A DNA stretch of 64,000 nt from Variovorax paradoxus NBRC 15149. GTDB taxonomy: Bacteria > Pseudomonadota > Gammaproteobacteria > Burkholderiales > Burkholderiaceae_C. A program made the position numbers and the translations under genes. The notes under the pieces were generated by a model. That model worked only from the letters and a program-made list of their open reading frames with translations, had not been told where the DNA came from and ran no database searches. Shown here in pieces: positions 35,097-43,889 of this stretch (positions are counted from its first letter, which is position 1; each line of letters starts with the position of its first letter). The DNA is taken from positions 124,001-188,000 of the forward strand of contig NZ_BCUT01000006.1 in assembly GCF_001591365.1 (NCBI RefSeq). Reading direction: 5' to 3'.

Positions 35097-36760
35097 TGTG
35101 TCTCTGCGGCTGGCGTGCCCAGTTGGTTGCGCGCCAGCAGCACCACCGGCAGCAGGCCGGCCGCCACGATGGCGAGCGCGGCAATCGCGCCTTCTTCATA
35201 CGTGCCTCGGGCGGCCTCGGCATAGAGCCAGGTGGCCAGCGTGTCGAAATTGGCCGGCCGCAGCAGCAGCGTGGCCGGCAGTTCCTTCATGGCATCGACG
35301 AAGACCAGCAGCGCGCCCGTGGCAATGGCGGGCTGCAGCAGCGGCAGGTGCACGCGCCGGAGCGTGCCGCCGCTGGTTTCGCCCAGCAGCCGCGAAGCCT
35401 GCTCGATGGCGGGCGGAATGCGGGCGAGCCCGGCCTCGATGCCGCCGACCGGCATGGCGAGGAAGCGGATCGCGCAGGCCACCACCAGCACGATGCCCGC
35501 GCCCATGAGCGGCAGGCCCTGCAGGCCGAGCATGCCGGCCAGCGCGGCATCGAAGGCGAGCGCGGGCGTGAGCAGGCCAATGGCGAGCACCGTGCCCGGC
35601 AGCGCATAGCCCAGCGTGGCCGCGCGCGCCTGCCAGCGTGCGCGGTTCGGGCGCGATCCCTGGCTGCGCGTGGCCCACGCCACCACCAGCCCCGCGGCCA
35701 CGGCCGCCACGGTGACGCCGGCGGCCAGCGTGACCGTGTTGCCGAGGCTGGCGAGCAGCCCTTGCGACACGCCGCCGCCCTGGCGCAGCCGCTTGGCGCT
35801 TTCCCAGACCAGGTAGAGCGCGGGCGCCACGAAGCCGATCAGCACCGGCAGCGACGCCATGGCGGTGGCGAGCCAGGCGGCGCCGCCGTGCAGGCGCCGC
35901 GGCTGCACGGCGCGCATGCGCTGCGCCGAGCCGAAGCGCTGGTGCCGGCGCCCGTTGCGTTCGAGCCAGACCAGCGCGACCACCACGAACAGCATGGCGC
36001 AGGCGATCTGCGCCGCACCGGCCAGGTCGGAGCGCGTGATCCAGGTGGTGTAGACCGCCACCGTGAGCGTGTTCACGCCCAGGAATTCGGAGGCGCCGAT
36101 GTCGTTGAGCGTTTCGAGCAGCGCCAGGCTCAGGCCCACTGCGAGCGCCGGCCGCGCCAGCGGCAGCGCCACGCGAAAGAAGGCGCCGCGCCGGCTTTCG
36201 CCCAGCGTGCGCGCCGCTTCCATCAGGTGCGCGGGCTGCGTCATGAACATGGCACGCGCCGTCATGTAGACGTAGGGGTAGAGCACGAAGCCGAGCACGA
36301 AGATCGCACCCGGCATCGAGCGCAGGTCCTGCAGGCGGAACTGGCGCGGGCTGTCGAAGCCCAGCGCCCAGCGGATCGCGCCCTGCACCGGGCCGATCGG
36401 ATGCAGCAGGTCCAGGTAGGCAAAGGCGACGATGTAAGTCGGCATTGCGAGCGGCAGCAGCAGCGCCCAGTTCAGCACGCCGCGCCCCGGAAAGTCGCAG
36501 GCCGTCACGAGCCATGCGCAGCCGGTGCCGATCAGCAGCACCAGCGCGCCCACGCCCATGAGCAGCAGGGCCGTGTTCAGCGCGGCCTGCGGCAGCACGT
36601 GCGCGAACAGCGGCCCCCAGTGCGCGACGCCCGAGCCGAAGGCGAGCCAGACGAGCATGAGCACCGGCGCGAGCACGCCGATGGCGATGGCCATCGAGGC
36701 GAAGCGCCAGACCGGGCCCGCCGCCTGCAGCACCAGCGGGTGGCGCTTCGCGATCAACAT
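35093..36760 (-). CDS. fbpB: Ferric iron ABC transporter permease (FbpB-like, fused double domain)
   Basis: A 555-residue inner-membrane protein made of two homologous permease halves of six spans each. Each half has an EAA-type loop, with EAARTLGESRRGAFFRVALP in the first half and EQASRLLGETSGGTLRRVHLP in the second, where the ATPase docks. This fused layout is normal for FbpB/SfuB ferric iron importers. The ATG at 36760 is taken as the start; an in-frame extension upstream lacks similarity. It lies 34 bases after fbpA and overlaps fbpC by four bases. Confidence 0.9.
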   Translation of the reverse strand: MLIAKRHPLVLQAAGPVWRFASMAIAIGVLAPVLMLVWLAFGSGVAHWGPLFAHVLPQAALNTALLLMGVGALVLLIGTGCAWLVTACDFPGRGVLNWALLLPLAMPTYIVAFAYLDLLHPIGPVQGAIRWALGFDSPRQFRLQDLRSMPGAIFVLGFVLYPYVYMTARAMFMTQPAHLMEAARTLGESRRGAFFRVALPLARPALAVGLSLALLETLNDIGASEFLGVNTLTVAVYTTWITRSDLAGAAQIACAMLFVVVALVWLERNGRRHQRFGSAQRMRAVQPRRLHGGAAWLATAMASLPVLIGFVAPALYLVWESAKRLRQGGGVSQGLLASLGNTVTLAAGVTVAAVAAGLVVAWATRSQGSRPNRARWQARAATLGYALPGTVLAIGLLTPALAFDAALAGMLGLQGLPLMGAGIVLVVACAIRFLAMPVGGIEAGLARIPPAIEQASRLLGETSGGTLRRVHLPLLQPAIATGALLVFVDAMKELPATLLLRPANFDTLATWLYAEAARGTYEEGAIAALAIVAAGLLPVVLLARNQLGTPAAETQ

Positions 36761-36794
36761 CCGGGCATCGGCAAGGCGTGCCCTGCCATTTCCA

Positions 36795-37859
36795 TCACTG
36801 ATCGAAGCCGACCTTGTCGACCAGCGCGCTGGCCTGCTTGCGGTACTTGGCAATTTCGGCCACCGGCAGCGGGTCGGCCTTCAGCTCGCCGATGGTCTCT
36901 CCGATGATCGGATCGAGCGCCACGCCCTTGCGCACCGGATATTCGTAGTTGGCCTGTGCGTAGAGCGCCTGCGCCGGCTCCGACACCAGGAACTCGAGCA
37001 GCTTGACCGCATTGGCGCGCTGCGGCGCGTTCTTGGCCACGGCCGCGCCGCTGATGTTGACGTGCGTGCCGCCGCCCTTGGCGCCGGCAAAGGTCGGGCG
37101 GACCACCTTGATGGCGTCGCCCCACTTGCGCGCGTCGGTGCCTGCCGCAGCGCTCTTCATCTGGCCGACGTAGTAGGAGTTGGCCAGGCCGATGTCGCAG
37201 ATGCCGCCCAGGATGTCGCGCGCCACGTCGCGGTCGCCGCCGGTGGCCTTGCGGGCCAGGTTGGCCTTGACGCCGCGCAGCCACTGCTCGGTCTTGGCCT
37301 CGCCGTCGTGCGCGATCATGGCCGCGATCAGCGCCGTGTTGTAGGGGTGCTGGCCCGCGCGGATGCAGACCTTGCCCTTCCACTTGGGGTTGGCCAGGTC
37401 TTCGTAGCGGAAGCTGGTGATCGGCTGGTCTTTGTCGGCGTAGAGCACGCGCGCGCGCAGCGAGAGCGCGAACCACTGGCCGTCGGCGCCGCGCAGGTTG
37501 GCGGGCACGGCCGATTCGAGCGCGGCCGATTTCACCGGCTGCGTCACGCCGCCATCGACCAGGTCCATCAGGTTGCCGATGTCCACCGTCATCAGCACGT
37601 CGGCCGGCGAGCGCGCGCCTTCGGCCTTGACGCGTTCGAGCAGGCCGTCCTTCACGAACACCGTGTTCACCTTGATCTTGCTCTGCGCGCTGAAGGCCGA
37701 GATCAGGGGCTGGATCAGCGCGGCTTCGCGCGTGGTGTAGAGCGTGAGCTCATCGCTGGCAGCGTGCGCGGGCAGGGCAGCGGCGGCAGCCAGCCAGGCG
37801 GCGGTGACGCCGATCAGTGCGCGGGCGGCGCGGCCTTGGACGCCGGGGCGGTCGGTCAT
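36795..37859 (-). CDS. fbpA: Ferric iron-binding periplasmic protein (FbpA-like)
   Basis: A 354-residue exported protein with a signal peptide ending LPAHA near residue 33. The mature N-terminus DELTLYTTREAALIQPLISAF is typical of FbpA/IdiA-like iron carriers. Tyr residues in DIGLANSYYVGQM supply the paired ferric-ion ligands expected near residue 227. It passes Fe3+ to FbpB and FbpC, encoded directly downstream. A strong Fur box ends 57 bases before the start, so the operon should be iron-repressed. Confidence 0.92.
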   Translation of the reverse strand: MTDRPGVQGRAARALIGVTAAWLAAAAALPAHAASDELTLYTTREAALIQPLISAFSAQSKIKVNTVFVKDGLLERVKAEGARSPADVLMTVDIGNLMDLVDGGVTQPVKSAALESAVPANLRGADGQWFALSLRARVLYADKDQPITSFRYEDLANPKWKGKVCIRAGQHPYNTALIAAMIAHDGEAKTEQWLRGVKANLARKATGGDRDVARDILGGICDIGLANSYYVGQMKSAAAGTDARKWGDAIKVVRPTFAGAKGGGTHVNISGAAVAKNAPQRANAVKLLEFLVSEPAQALYAQANYEYPVRKGVALDPIIGETIGELKADPLPVAEIAKYRKQASALVDKVGFDQ

Positions 37860-37915
37860 GAAGGATCCTCCAGGTGCAGAGACGTGTTGTGGAAAGTCAT
37901 CGCCACCGCGAGGGT

Positions 37916-37934
37916 GACGATGAGAATCATTATC
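37916..37934. promoter_or_regulatory. Fur box upstream of fbpABC
   Basis: The 19 bases ending AATCATTATC match the classical Fur box at 16 of 19 positions, including the complete right half. The site lies in the gap between the nitroreductase stop and the fbpA start, 57 bases before fbpA, so binding would block the iron-importer promoter. Confidence 0.88.
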
Positions 37935-37976
37935 ACTGCCCTTGGGGCGGTTTTTTACCTCCTTGCACTTACATTG

Positions 37977-38672
37977 CTAATCCACCCATTGGCAAACCTG
38001 GGCCAGCGGCGCCCGCGACGTGCGGAACCGGTTGGCCGGGTGCGAGGGGTCCTCGTAGCCGAAGGCGATGCCGCAGACCACCTGGCGATCGTCCGGGATA
38101 TCGAACCAGCGATGCAGGAATTTCGAGCGCGAGGCCACGGCCGCCTGCGCGATGCTGGCCACGCCCAGGCTGCGCGCCGCCAGCATGAAGTTGTTGACAT
38201 AGGCGCCGCAGTCGAGCGCGCCATAGGTGCCGAGCAGCGCCTCGGTGGTGACGAGCGCCACATGCGGTGCGCCAAAGAACCTGAAGTTCTCCTGCGCCTG
38301 CCGTTGCGAGGCCTCGCGGTCGCCGCGCGCCACGCCCACGCTTTCATACAGCTGGAAGCCGCATTCGCGGCGGCGCTCACGGTACACGCCGCGGTATTCC
38401 GCGGGCGGTGCAATGTCGAATGCGGCATCGGCCGCGGCTTCGTCCGAATCGAAGGCCTGGCGCAGCCGTTCGGTGGCCGCGGCACTGGCCACGATCACCT
38501 GCCAGGGCTGCGAGTTGCACCACGAGGCGGTGCGCTGCGCCAGCCGGAGGATGGCATCGATCGTCTCGCGCGCAACGGGCTCGGCCAGGTAGCCGCGGCA
38601 GCTGTAGCGCTCCGCGAGCAGGGCCTCGAAGGCCGGCGCGAGCGTGGGGTCGCGGGGGATGGAGGAGGGCAT
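37977..38672 (-). CDS. Nitroreductase family protein
   Basis: A 231-residue FMN flavoprotein. RYSCRGYLAEPVARETIDAIL and the LAQRTASWCNSQPWQVIVAS segment form the FMN-binding start of the family, and the C-terminal IAFGYEDPSHPANRFRTSRAPL is also typical of nitroreductases acting on nitroaromatics or quinones. It follows a PaaI-like thioesterase on the same strand with a 20-base gap. Both diverge from the MarR gene, which may control them. Confidence 0.9.
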   Translation of the reverse strand: MPSSIPRDPTLAPAFEALLAERYSCRGYLAEPVARETIDAILRLAQRTASWCNSQPWQVIVASAAATERLRQAFDSDEAAADAAFDIAPPAEYRGVYRERRRECGFQLYESVGVARGDREASQRQAQENFRFFGAPHVALVTTEALLGTYGALDCGAYVNNFMLAARSLGVASIAQAAVASRSKFLHRWFDIPDDRQVVCGIAFGYEDPSHPANRFRTSRAPLAQVCQWVD

Positions 38673-38692
38673 GGGCTGCGGGCCGATCGCGT

Positions 38693-39241
38693 TCAGCGCG
38701 GCGACGGGATCTCGAACACCAGGCAGGTGGTGGTGGCGTGCGCATACAGCGTGCCGTCGGAGCCCACGAGCCGCGCCTCGGCGGTGGCGAGCTGCCGGCC
38801 GCAATGGATCACCTTGCCTTCGGCGCGCACCCGCTGCACCTTGGGCGTGAGGCCCTTCACGTAGTTCACGCTGAGTTCGGCGGTGGTGTAGGCGCGGCCG
38901 GGCGGCATCATGGTGTGGACCGAGCAGCCCAGCGCCGAATCGAGCACGGTGGCAATCCAGCCGCCGTGGATGGTGCCGAGCGGGTTCAGGTGCTGGGCCA
39001 GCGGCGTGCCCTGGAAAACGGCCACGCCGGGGCTCACCGACAGCAGCGTGAAGTCGAGCGTCTTCGCGATGGCCGCAAAGGGAATGTCCCCGTTCAGCAT
39101 GGCCTGCATCATCTCGAGCCCGGTCTTGCCGGCGATCTGCTCGGGGCGGGCGAGTCCGGGGCCGGGGCCGCTTTCGAGCCGGCCGGCAACCCGGCGTTCT
39201 TCGGCGATCCAGGCCTCGAGCTGGGAGGGGGCTTGCGTCAT
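38693..39241 (-). CDS. PaaI-like hotdog-fold thioesterase
   Basis: A 182-residue protein. The hotdog core runs from about residue 60, with the active-site stretch NPLGTIHGGWIATVLDSALGCS, holding the His-Gly-Gly of the family and a following Asp, and AELSVNYVKGLTP later. Such enzymes hydrolyse aromatic or acyl-CoA thioesters. The first 45 residues are a polar extension. It is the first gene after the shared control region with marR and is followed by a nitroreductase. Confidence 0.88.
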   Translation of the reverse strand: MTQAPSQLEAWIAEERRVAGRLESGPGPGLARPEQIAGKTGLEMMQAMLNGDIPFAAIAKTLDFTLLSVSPGVAVFQGTPLAQHLNPLGTIHGGWIATVLDSALGCSVHTMMPPGRAYTTAELSVNYVKGLTPKVQRVRAEGKVIHCGRQLATAEARLVGSDGTLYAHATTTCLVFEIPSPR

Positions 39242-39279
39242 TCCTGTGTTTCTCCTGTGGGCATTGCGGGACGATTAAG

Positions 39280-39307
39280 TTGCATATGCAATGGTTGTAC
39301 CTACAAT
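39280..39307 (+). promoter_or_regulatory. MarR-gene promoter with palindromic operator
   Basis: TTGCATATGCAA (39280-39291) is a perfect 12-base palindrome in the divergent gap. Its left end can serve as a weak -35 element (TTGCAT), 16 bases before TACAAT (39302-39307), which itself ends eight bases before the MarR ATG. MarR binding would cover this promoter and perhaps the divergent thioesterase promoter. Confidence 0.6.
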
Positions 39308-39315
39308 GATAAACC

Positions 39316-39771
39316 ATGGACATCCAGACCAAACCCCGCGGCTGCACCAGCTTCAAGGTGCGCCAGCTGATGCGGCGCCTCTCGCAGCACTATGACGCGG
39401 AGGTCTCGCAGAGCGGCCTCAAGACCACGCAGTATTCGCTGCTGTCGAACCTCAAGCGGCTCGGCCCGGTGCGCCCTGTCGATTTTGCGGCCGATCTGCG
39501 GATGACGGCCTCCACCTTGAGCCGCAACCTGCAGCCGCTGATTGCCGCGGGCTGGATCGAGCAGAGCGCGGGTGCCGATGCGCGCAGCCGCCTGGTGGCG
39601 CTCACACCGGCGGGCGAAGCCAAGTGGCGCGAAGCGCAGCTGCACTGGAAAGCCGCGCAGCAGAAGCTCAATGCGCTCCTGGGCGTGGAGCGCGTGCTGG
39701 CGCTGCACCAGCTCATCGACGAATCGCTCGAGCTGCTGGGCACGGACGACTCGCCGGACCTCCAGGACTGA
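39316..39771 (+). CDS. MarR family transcriptional regulator
   Basis: A 151-residue winged-helix repressor. The core is LKTTQYSLLSNLKRLGPVRPVDFAADLRM, followed by TASTLSRNLQPLIAAGWIEQ and the wing residues DARSRLVALTPAGEAKW. The Asp-x-Arg of the wing (DARS) is present. A Cys near the N-terminus (RGCTSFKV) may be redox-sensitive. The genes next to it, an MFS and a MATE transporter, suggest it governs efflux of a small aromatic or drug-like compound. The start fits an apparently leaderless transcript. Confidence 0.92.
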   Translation: MDIQTKPRGCTSFKVRQLMRRLSQHYDAEVSQSGLKTTQYSLLSNLKRLGPVRPVDFAADLRMTASTLSRNLQPLIAAGWIEQSAGADARSRLVALTPAGEAKWREAQLHWKAAQQKLNALLGVERVLALHQLIDESLELLGTDDSPDLQD

Positions 39772-39860
39772 AGCCACCCCGCAAAGAACAACCAAGCCGC
39801 GGCAACGGCCGCGTGCGGAACATATTTTTCCTCCCAATCCATTCCAACAGCAGAGGTCCC

Positions 39861-41174
39861 ATGTTCGCCACCCCCGTTTCCGCATGGCTGCAGCGCCGCG
39901 GCATCCACTACGGCTGGATCGTCGCCGCGATCACTTTTCTCACCATGCTGACCATGTCGGCGGCGCTGGGCCTGCCGGGCGCCATGCTGCAGCCGCTGGG
40001 CAAGGAGTTCGGCTGGAGCACCGAGCAGATCTCCTCGGCGCTGGCCCTGCGCTTCGCGCTGTTCGGGCTCATGGGGCCGTTTGCCGCGGTGCTGATGGAG
40101 CGCTACGGCCTGCGGGCCGTGATCTGCACCGGCCTGGCGCTGGTCGGGCTGGGCATGGCGCTGGTCACCATGGCTTCGCAGCTGTGGCAGCTGTTCGTGC
40201 TGTGGAGCCTGATGCTGGGCCTGGGCACGGGCATGACGGCGCTGGTGCTCGGCGCGGTGGTGGCCAACCGCTGGTTCGTTGCGCGGCGCGGGCTGGTCAT
40301 CGGCATGCTCACGGCCAGTTCGGCCACGGGACAACTGGCCTTCCTGCCGTTCGCGGCCTGGATGATCGAGCACTGGGGCTGGCGCTCGGCCATCGTGCCG
40401 ATCGTGATCGGCAGCGTGCTGATCGCGCTGCTCGCGCTGTGTCTGGTGCGCAACCGGCCCGCCGACCTCGGCCTGCTGCCGTACGGCGAACGGCCCGGCA
40501 CGCAGCCGGCGGCGCCGGCGGCACCTGCCGCAGCCATGAATTTTGCGACGCCCTTCCGCGTGCTGAAGGAAGTGTCGACCAACCGCACCTTCCTGATTCT
40601 TGCGGCCACCTTCTTCATCTGCGGCCTCAGCACCAACGGCCTGGTGCAGACGCACTTCATCTCGCTGTGCGGCGACAACGGCCTGGGTGCGGTGCCGGCG
40701 GCCTCGGTGCTCGCGATGATGGGCGCCTTCGACTTCGTGGGCACCATTCTTTCGGGCTGGCTCTCGGACCGCTACGACAACCGCAAGCTGCTCTTCTGGT
40801 ACTACGGGTTGCGCGGGCTGTCGCTCTTCTGGTTGCCGCATTCGGAATTCACGATCTATGGCCTTGGCCTGTTCGCGATGTTCTACGGCCTGGACTGGAT
40901 CGCCACCGTGCCGCCGACCGTCAAGCTCGCGGGCGCCGAGTTCGGCGCCGCGAAGGTGGGCCTGGTGTTCGGCTGGGTCTTTGCCGCGCACCAGCTGGGC
41001 GCCGCCACCGCGGCCTACGGCGCGGGCTTTGCGCGCACGCTTCTGCTCACCTACACGCCGGCGCTGTATGCGGCGGGTGCGGCCTGCCTGGTCGCCGCGC
41101 TGATCGTGATGGCGATCCGCCGTCCCGCAAAGGCTGCCGCTGCGGCCGTGCCGGCCGCGCCGGCGCGCGCCTGA
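39861..41174 (+). CDS. MFS transporter
   Basis: A 437-residue inner-membrane protein with 12 spans. The loop between spans 2 and 3 (GPFAAVLMERYGLRAVI) carries the MFS motif A variant. A central cytoplasmic loop near 210-235 is Ala/Pro-rich, and the second half has SGWLSDRYDNRKLL, the repeat of motif A. The opening HYGWIVAAITFLTM is like that of oxalate/formate or monocarboxylate-type MFS permeases. The substrate is not determinable. A ribosome site (AGAGG) precedes the ATG by six to seven bases. It lies 89 bases after marR and 13 bases before the MATE gene. Confidence 0.9.
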   Translation: MFATPVSAWLQRRGIHYGWIVAAITFLTMLTMSAALGLPGAMLQPLGKEFGWSTEQISSALALRFALFGLMGPFAAVLMERYGLRAVICTGLALVGLGMALVTMASQLWQLFVLWSLMLGLGTGMTALVLGAVVANRWFVARRGLVIGMLTASSATGQLAFLPFAAWMIEHWGWRSAIVPIVIGSVLIALLALCLVRNRPADLGLLPYGERPGTQPAAPAAPAAAMNFATPFRVLKEVSTNRTFLILAATFFICGLSTNGLVQTHFISLCGDNGLGAVPAASVLAMMGAFDFVGTILSGWLSDRYDNRKLLFWYYGLRGLSLFWLPHSEFTIYGLGLFAMFYGLDWIATVPPTVKLAGAEFGAAKVGLVFGWVFAAHQLGAATAAYGAGFARTLLLTYTPALYAAGAACLVAALIVMAIRRPAKAAAAAVPAAPARA

Positions 41175-41187
41175 GGGGAGCGGCGCC

Positions 41188-42606
41188 ATGACTGCATCGA
41201 CGTCCGCAGACCTCGACCCGCGCACGCGCCGCCTGCTCGAGGCGCCGATCGTGCCCACGCTGCTGCGCCTGGCCGCGCCCAACGTGCTCGTGATGGTGGC
41301 GCAAGCCTCCGTCGGACTCATCGAAACCTACTTTGTCGGCAAGCTGGGCACCCATGCGCTCGCGGGCATGGCGCTGGTGTTTCCCATCGTCATGCTGATG
41401 CAGATGACATCGAGCGGCGCAATGGGCGGTGGCATCGCCTCGTCGATCGCCCGTGCGCTGGGCGCGCGCCGCCGCGCCGACGCCGACGCGCTGGTGTGGC
41501 ATGCGGTGGCCATCGCGATCGGCTTCGGCCTGTGCTTCTCGCTCGCGCTGCTGGGTGGCGGGCGCTGGCTCTATACCCTCATGGGCGGCACCGGCGCGGC
41601 GCTCGATGCGGCCCTGACCTACTCGAACTGGGTGTTCGCGGGCGCGGTGCTGGTGTGGCTCTTCAATTCGCTCTCGGCCATCATCCGCGGCACCGGCAAC
41701 ATGGCGGTGCCGGCGAACGTGACGGTGGTGGGCGTGATGTTCCTCGTTCCGGCATCGCCGCTCCTGATCTTCGGCTGGGGTCCGCTGCCGGGCATGGGCA
41801 TCGCGGGCGGCGCGATGGCGCTGCTGCTGTACTACCTGCTGGGTTCGGTCGCGCTCATCGTCTACCTGCGCTCGCCGCGCAGCCTGCTGCGTCCCACGCT
41901 CGCCGCACTGAAGCTGCGCTGGCCGCTGTTCCGCGACATCCTGCGCATCGGGCTGGTGGGCGCGGTATCGACGGTGGCCACCAACCTCTCGATCGGCATT
42001 GCCACGGCCTTGACCGGGCACTTCGGCTCGGGCGCGCTGGCGGGCTACGGCACCGCATCGCGGCTCGAATACCTGCTGGTGCCGCTGGTGTTCGGGCTGG
42101 GCGCGCCGCTGGTCGCGATGGTCGGCACCTGCATGGGCGCGGGGCAGCGGGAGCGCGCGCTGCGCGCCACCTGGGCCGGCGCGGCGCTGGCCTTTGCGCT
42201 GACCGAAACCATCGGCCTTGCCGCGGCGCTGTTCCCGCTGCCATGGCTGCTGCTGTTCGGCAGCGACCCGGCCATGCTCGAAACCGGCGCGCACTACTTG
42301 CGCGTGGTGGGGCCGCTCTACGGCTTCTTCGGCGTGGGGCTGGTGCTGTACTTCGCCTCGCAGGGCGCGGGGCGCCTGCTGTGGCCGGTGCTCGGCAACA
42401 TCGCGCGGCTCGCGGTGGCCGGCGTGGGTGGCTGGCTGGCCCTGCGCTGGGGCGGCGGACTGGCCGGTGTGTTCGCGGCGCAGGGGGCGGCGCTGGTGGT
42501 GTACGGCATCGTCATCGCCTCGGCGATTGCCGGCGGTGCCTGGTTCGGCCGCGTGGGCTGGCCGCGCACCACCCGCGGCCTGCTGCAGCGCGTGGCGCAG
42601 GCCTGA
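41188..42606 (+). CDS. MATE family efflux protein
   Basis: A 472-residue inner-membrane protein of 12 spans in two MATE domains. LVMVAQASVGLIETYFVGKLGTHALAGMAL opens the first domain, with the Asp-free version of the family cation site. GYGTASRLEYLLVPLVFGLGAPLVAMVG opens the second. MATE pumps export cationic drugs or metabolites using Na+ or H+. It starts 13 bases after the MFS gene, with GGGGAGCGG just before its ATG, and is probably under the same MarR control. Confidence 0.9.
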   Translation: MTASTSADLDPRTRRLLEAPIVPTLLRLAAPNVLVMVAQASVGLIETYFVGKLGTHALAGMALVFPIVMLMQMTSSGAMGGGIASSIARALGARRRADADALVWHAVAIAIGFGLCFSLALLGGGRWLYTLMGGTGAALDAALTYSNWVFAGAVLVWLFNSLSAIIRGTGNMAVPANVTVVGVMFLVPASPLLIFGWGPLPGMGIAGGAMALLLYYLLGSVALIVYLRSPRSLLRPTLAALKLRWPLFRDILRIGLVGAVSTVATNLSIGIATALTGHFGSGALAGYGTASRLEYLLVPLVFGLGAPLVAMVGTCMGAGQRERALRATWAGAALAFALTETIGLAAALFPLPWLLLFGSDPAMLETGAHYLRVVGPLYGFFGVGLVLYFASQGAGRLLWPVLGNIARLAVAGVGGWLALRWGGGLAGVFAAQGAALVVYGIVIASAIAGGAWFGRVGWPRTTRGLLQRVAQA

Positions 42607-42634
42607 ACCGCTTCAGGTCGATGCGCCCGGCCGA

Positions 42635-42955
42635 TCAGTAGCGGTAAGGGTTCTCGGGCCGGCGGTCGTAGCGGTTGGGCACGCCGTCGCCGTCGTAGTC
42701 CCGGCGGCCGTAGCGGCGCTCTTCCCAGTGGCGATGCCGATGCTCGTAGCGGTCGCGCCCGTGGTAGTAGCCCGGACCGTAGTAGTGCCGCGGAGGCGGC
42801 GGTGCGTAGTAGTGGCGCGGCGGGGGCGGCGGTGCGGGCACCACGTACACCTGGGCCTGGATGAAGCGGCCGCCGGTCTGGGCCTGTGCCGGTGCGCTGA
42901 GTGCAGCCAGCGAGAGCAGGGCCGCGGCGCCGATGGCGTAAGTGAGCTTTTTCAT
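42635..42955 (-). CDS. Small secreted Pro/His/Tyr-rich protein
   Basis: A 106-residue protein with a clear signal peptide (MKKLTYAIGAAALLSLAALS, cleaved near AQA at 26). The mature part begins with VYVVPAPPPPPRHYY repeats and is rich in Pro, His and Tyr. It ends DYDGDGVPNRYDRRPENPYRY; the DxDGDGVPNxxD stretch resembles a thrombospondin-type-3 or EF-hand-like calcium loop. Similar small YXWQ/His-rich envelope proteins are common in comamonads, but the function is unknown. It stands alone and is convergent with the MATE gene. Confidence 0.75.
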   Translation of the reverse strand: MKKLTYAIGAAALLSLAALSAPAQAQTGGRFIQAQVYVVPAPPPPPRHYYAPPPPRHYYGPGYYHGRDRYEHRHRHWEERRYGRRDYDGDGVPNRYDRRPENPYRY

Positions 42956-43077
42956 GGCAACTCCCATGGAGTGGTTGGAAGCCCTATCCTCGCGGCCCCA
43001 TGTGAACGCTTTGTAAGGCTGGAGCGAAATCGGATGAAGAGCTGTAAGCCGCTTTGCGGCCGCCGGTGCCATCCTGC

Positions 43078-43097
43078 GCGAAGCTCCGGTGCTTCGC
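43078..43097 (-). terminator. Hairpin beyond the class II aldolase gene
   Basis: GCGAAGC (43078-43084) pairs fully with GCTTCGC (43091-43097) across six bases, 17 bases after the aldolase stop. No T-run follows on the coding strand, so it may be Rho-assisted. Confidence 0.4.
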
Positions 43098-43114
43098 AGC
43101 CCGGTGGACGGACC

Positions 43115-43852
43115 TCAGCCGCGCGGCGGAGGCAGCAGCCGCCGCAGCGCCTCGAAGAACAGGTCCGACTGCTCGCGTTCGCCCTGGATCTGCGCCGCCA
43201 CATGCGCGGCCATCTTGGCGTCCACCGGAACCAGCGGGCGCCCGGTCGATTGCGCAATCACCTGGTGCAGGCTCGCGCGTTCCAGGTAGTAGAGGTCGTC
43301 GTAGGCATGCGCGATGCAGGCGCCCGCCACGATCACACCGTGGTTCGCAAGAAAGGCAATGTCCTTGCCCGCCATGGCGCGCGCGATGCGCTCGCCTTCG
43401 GCATCGTCGAGCGCCAGGCCGTTGTAGACCGCGTCGATGGCGATGCGGTTCATGTAGCGCATCGCGTTCTGGCTCAGCGTGGGATCGAGCGCGCGCTCGG
43501 CCGTGAGCGTGAGCGCGGTGGCGTAGGGCATGTGGCAATGCAGCACGACCGCGTGGCCCGTGATGCGATGCACTGCGCCATGGATGAAGAGGGCCGTGGG
43601 CTCCACGCGGTGGCGCCCCGCGAGCACTTCGCCGTGCACGTCGATCAGCACGATGTCGTCGGCACCGATCTCGCTCCAGTGCAGGCCGCGCGGATTGATC
43701 AGGTAGCGGTCCTGCGCGCCCGGCAGCAGCACGCTGAAATGGTTGCAGACCCCTTCGGACAAGCCGTGGTGGGCAGCCGCGCGCAGCGCGAGCGCAAGGT
43801 CTTCGCGCAGCTTGCGCACGGCGGGGCTGGCGTAATCTGAATCGGCGGACAT
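43115..43852 (-). CDS. Class II aldolase/adducin family protein
   Basis: A 245-residue metal-dependent aldolase-fold protein. The zinc ligands lie in VVLHCHMPYAT (two His) and FLANHGVIVAG (one His), and LSEGVCNHFSVLLPG is the phosphate- or substrate-contacting start. Relatives include L-fuculose-phosphate and ribulose-phosphate aldolases and various uncharacterised decarboxylases. It is the last gene of a same-strand run with the galactonate-type genes, 37 bases after the KDPGal aldolase. Its substrate is unknown; an extra sugar-acid aldol cleavage is possible. Confidence 0.85.
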   Translation of the reverse strand: MSADSDYASPAVRKLREDLALALRAAAHHGLSEGVCNHFSVLLPGAQDRYLINPRGLHWSEIGADDIVLIDVHGEVLAGRHRVEPTALFIHGAVHRITGHAVVLHCHMPYATALTLTAERALDPTLSQNAMRYMNRIAIDAVYNGLALDDAEGERIARAMAGKDIAFLANHGVIVAGACIAHAYDDLYYLERASLHQVIAQSTGRPLVPVDAKMAAHVAAQIQGEREQSDLFFEALRRLLPPPRG

Positions 43853-43889
43853 CGACGCTCCCTCGTGGACGTTGGAAAGAAGATTTTCT

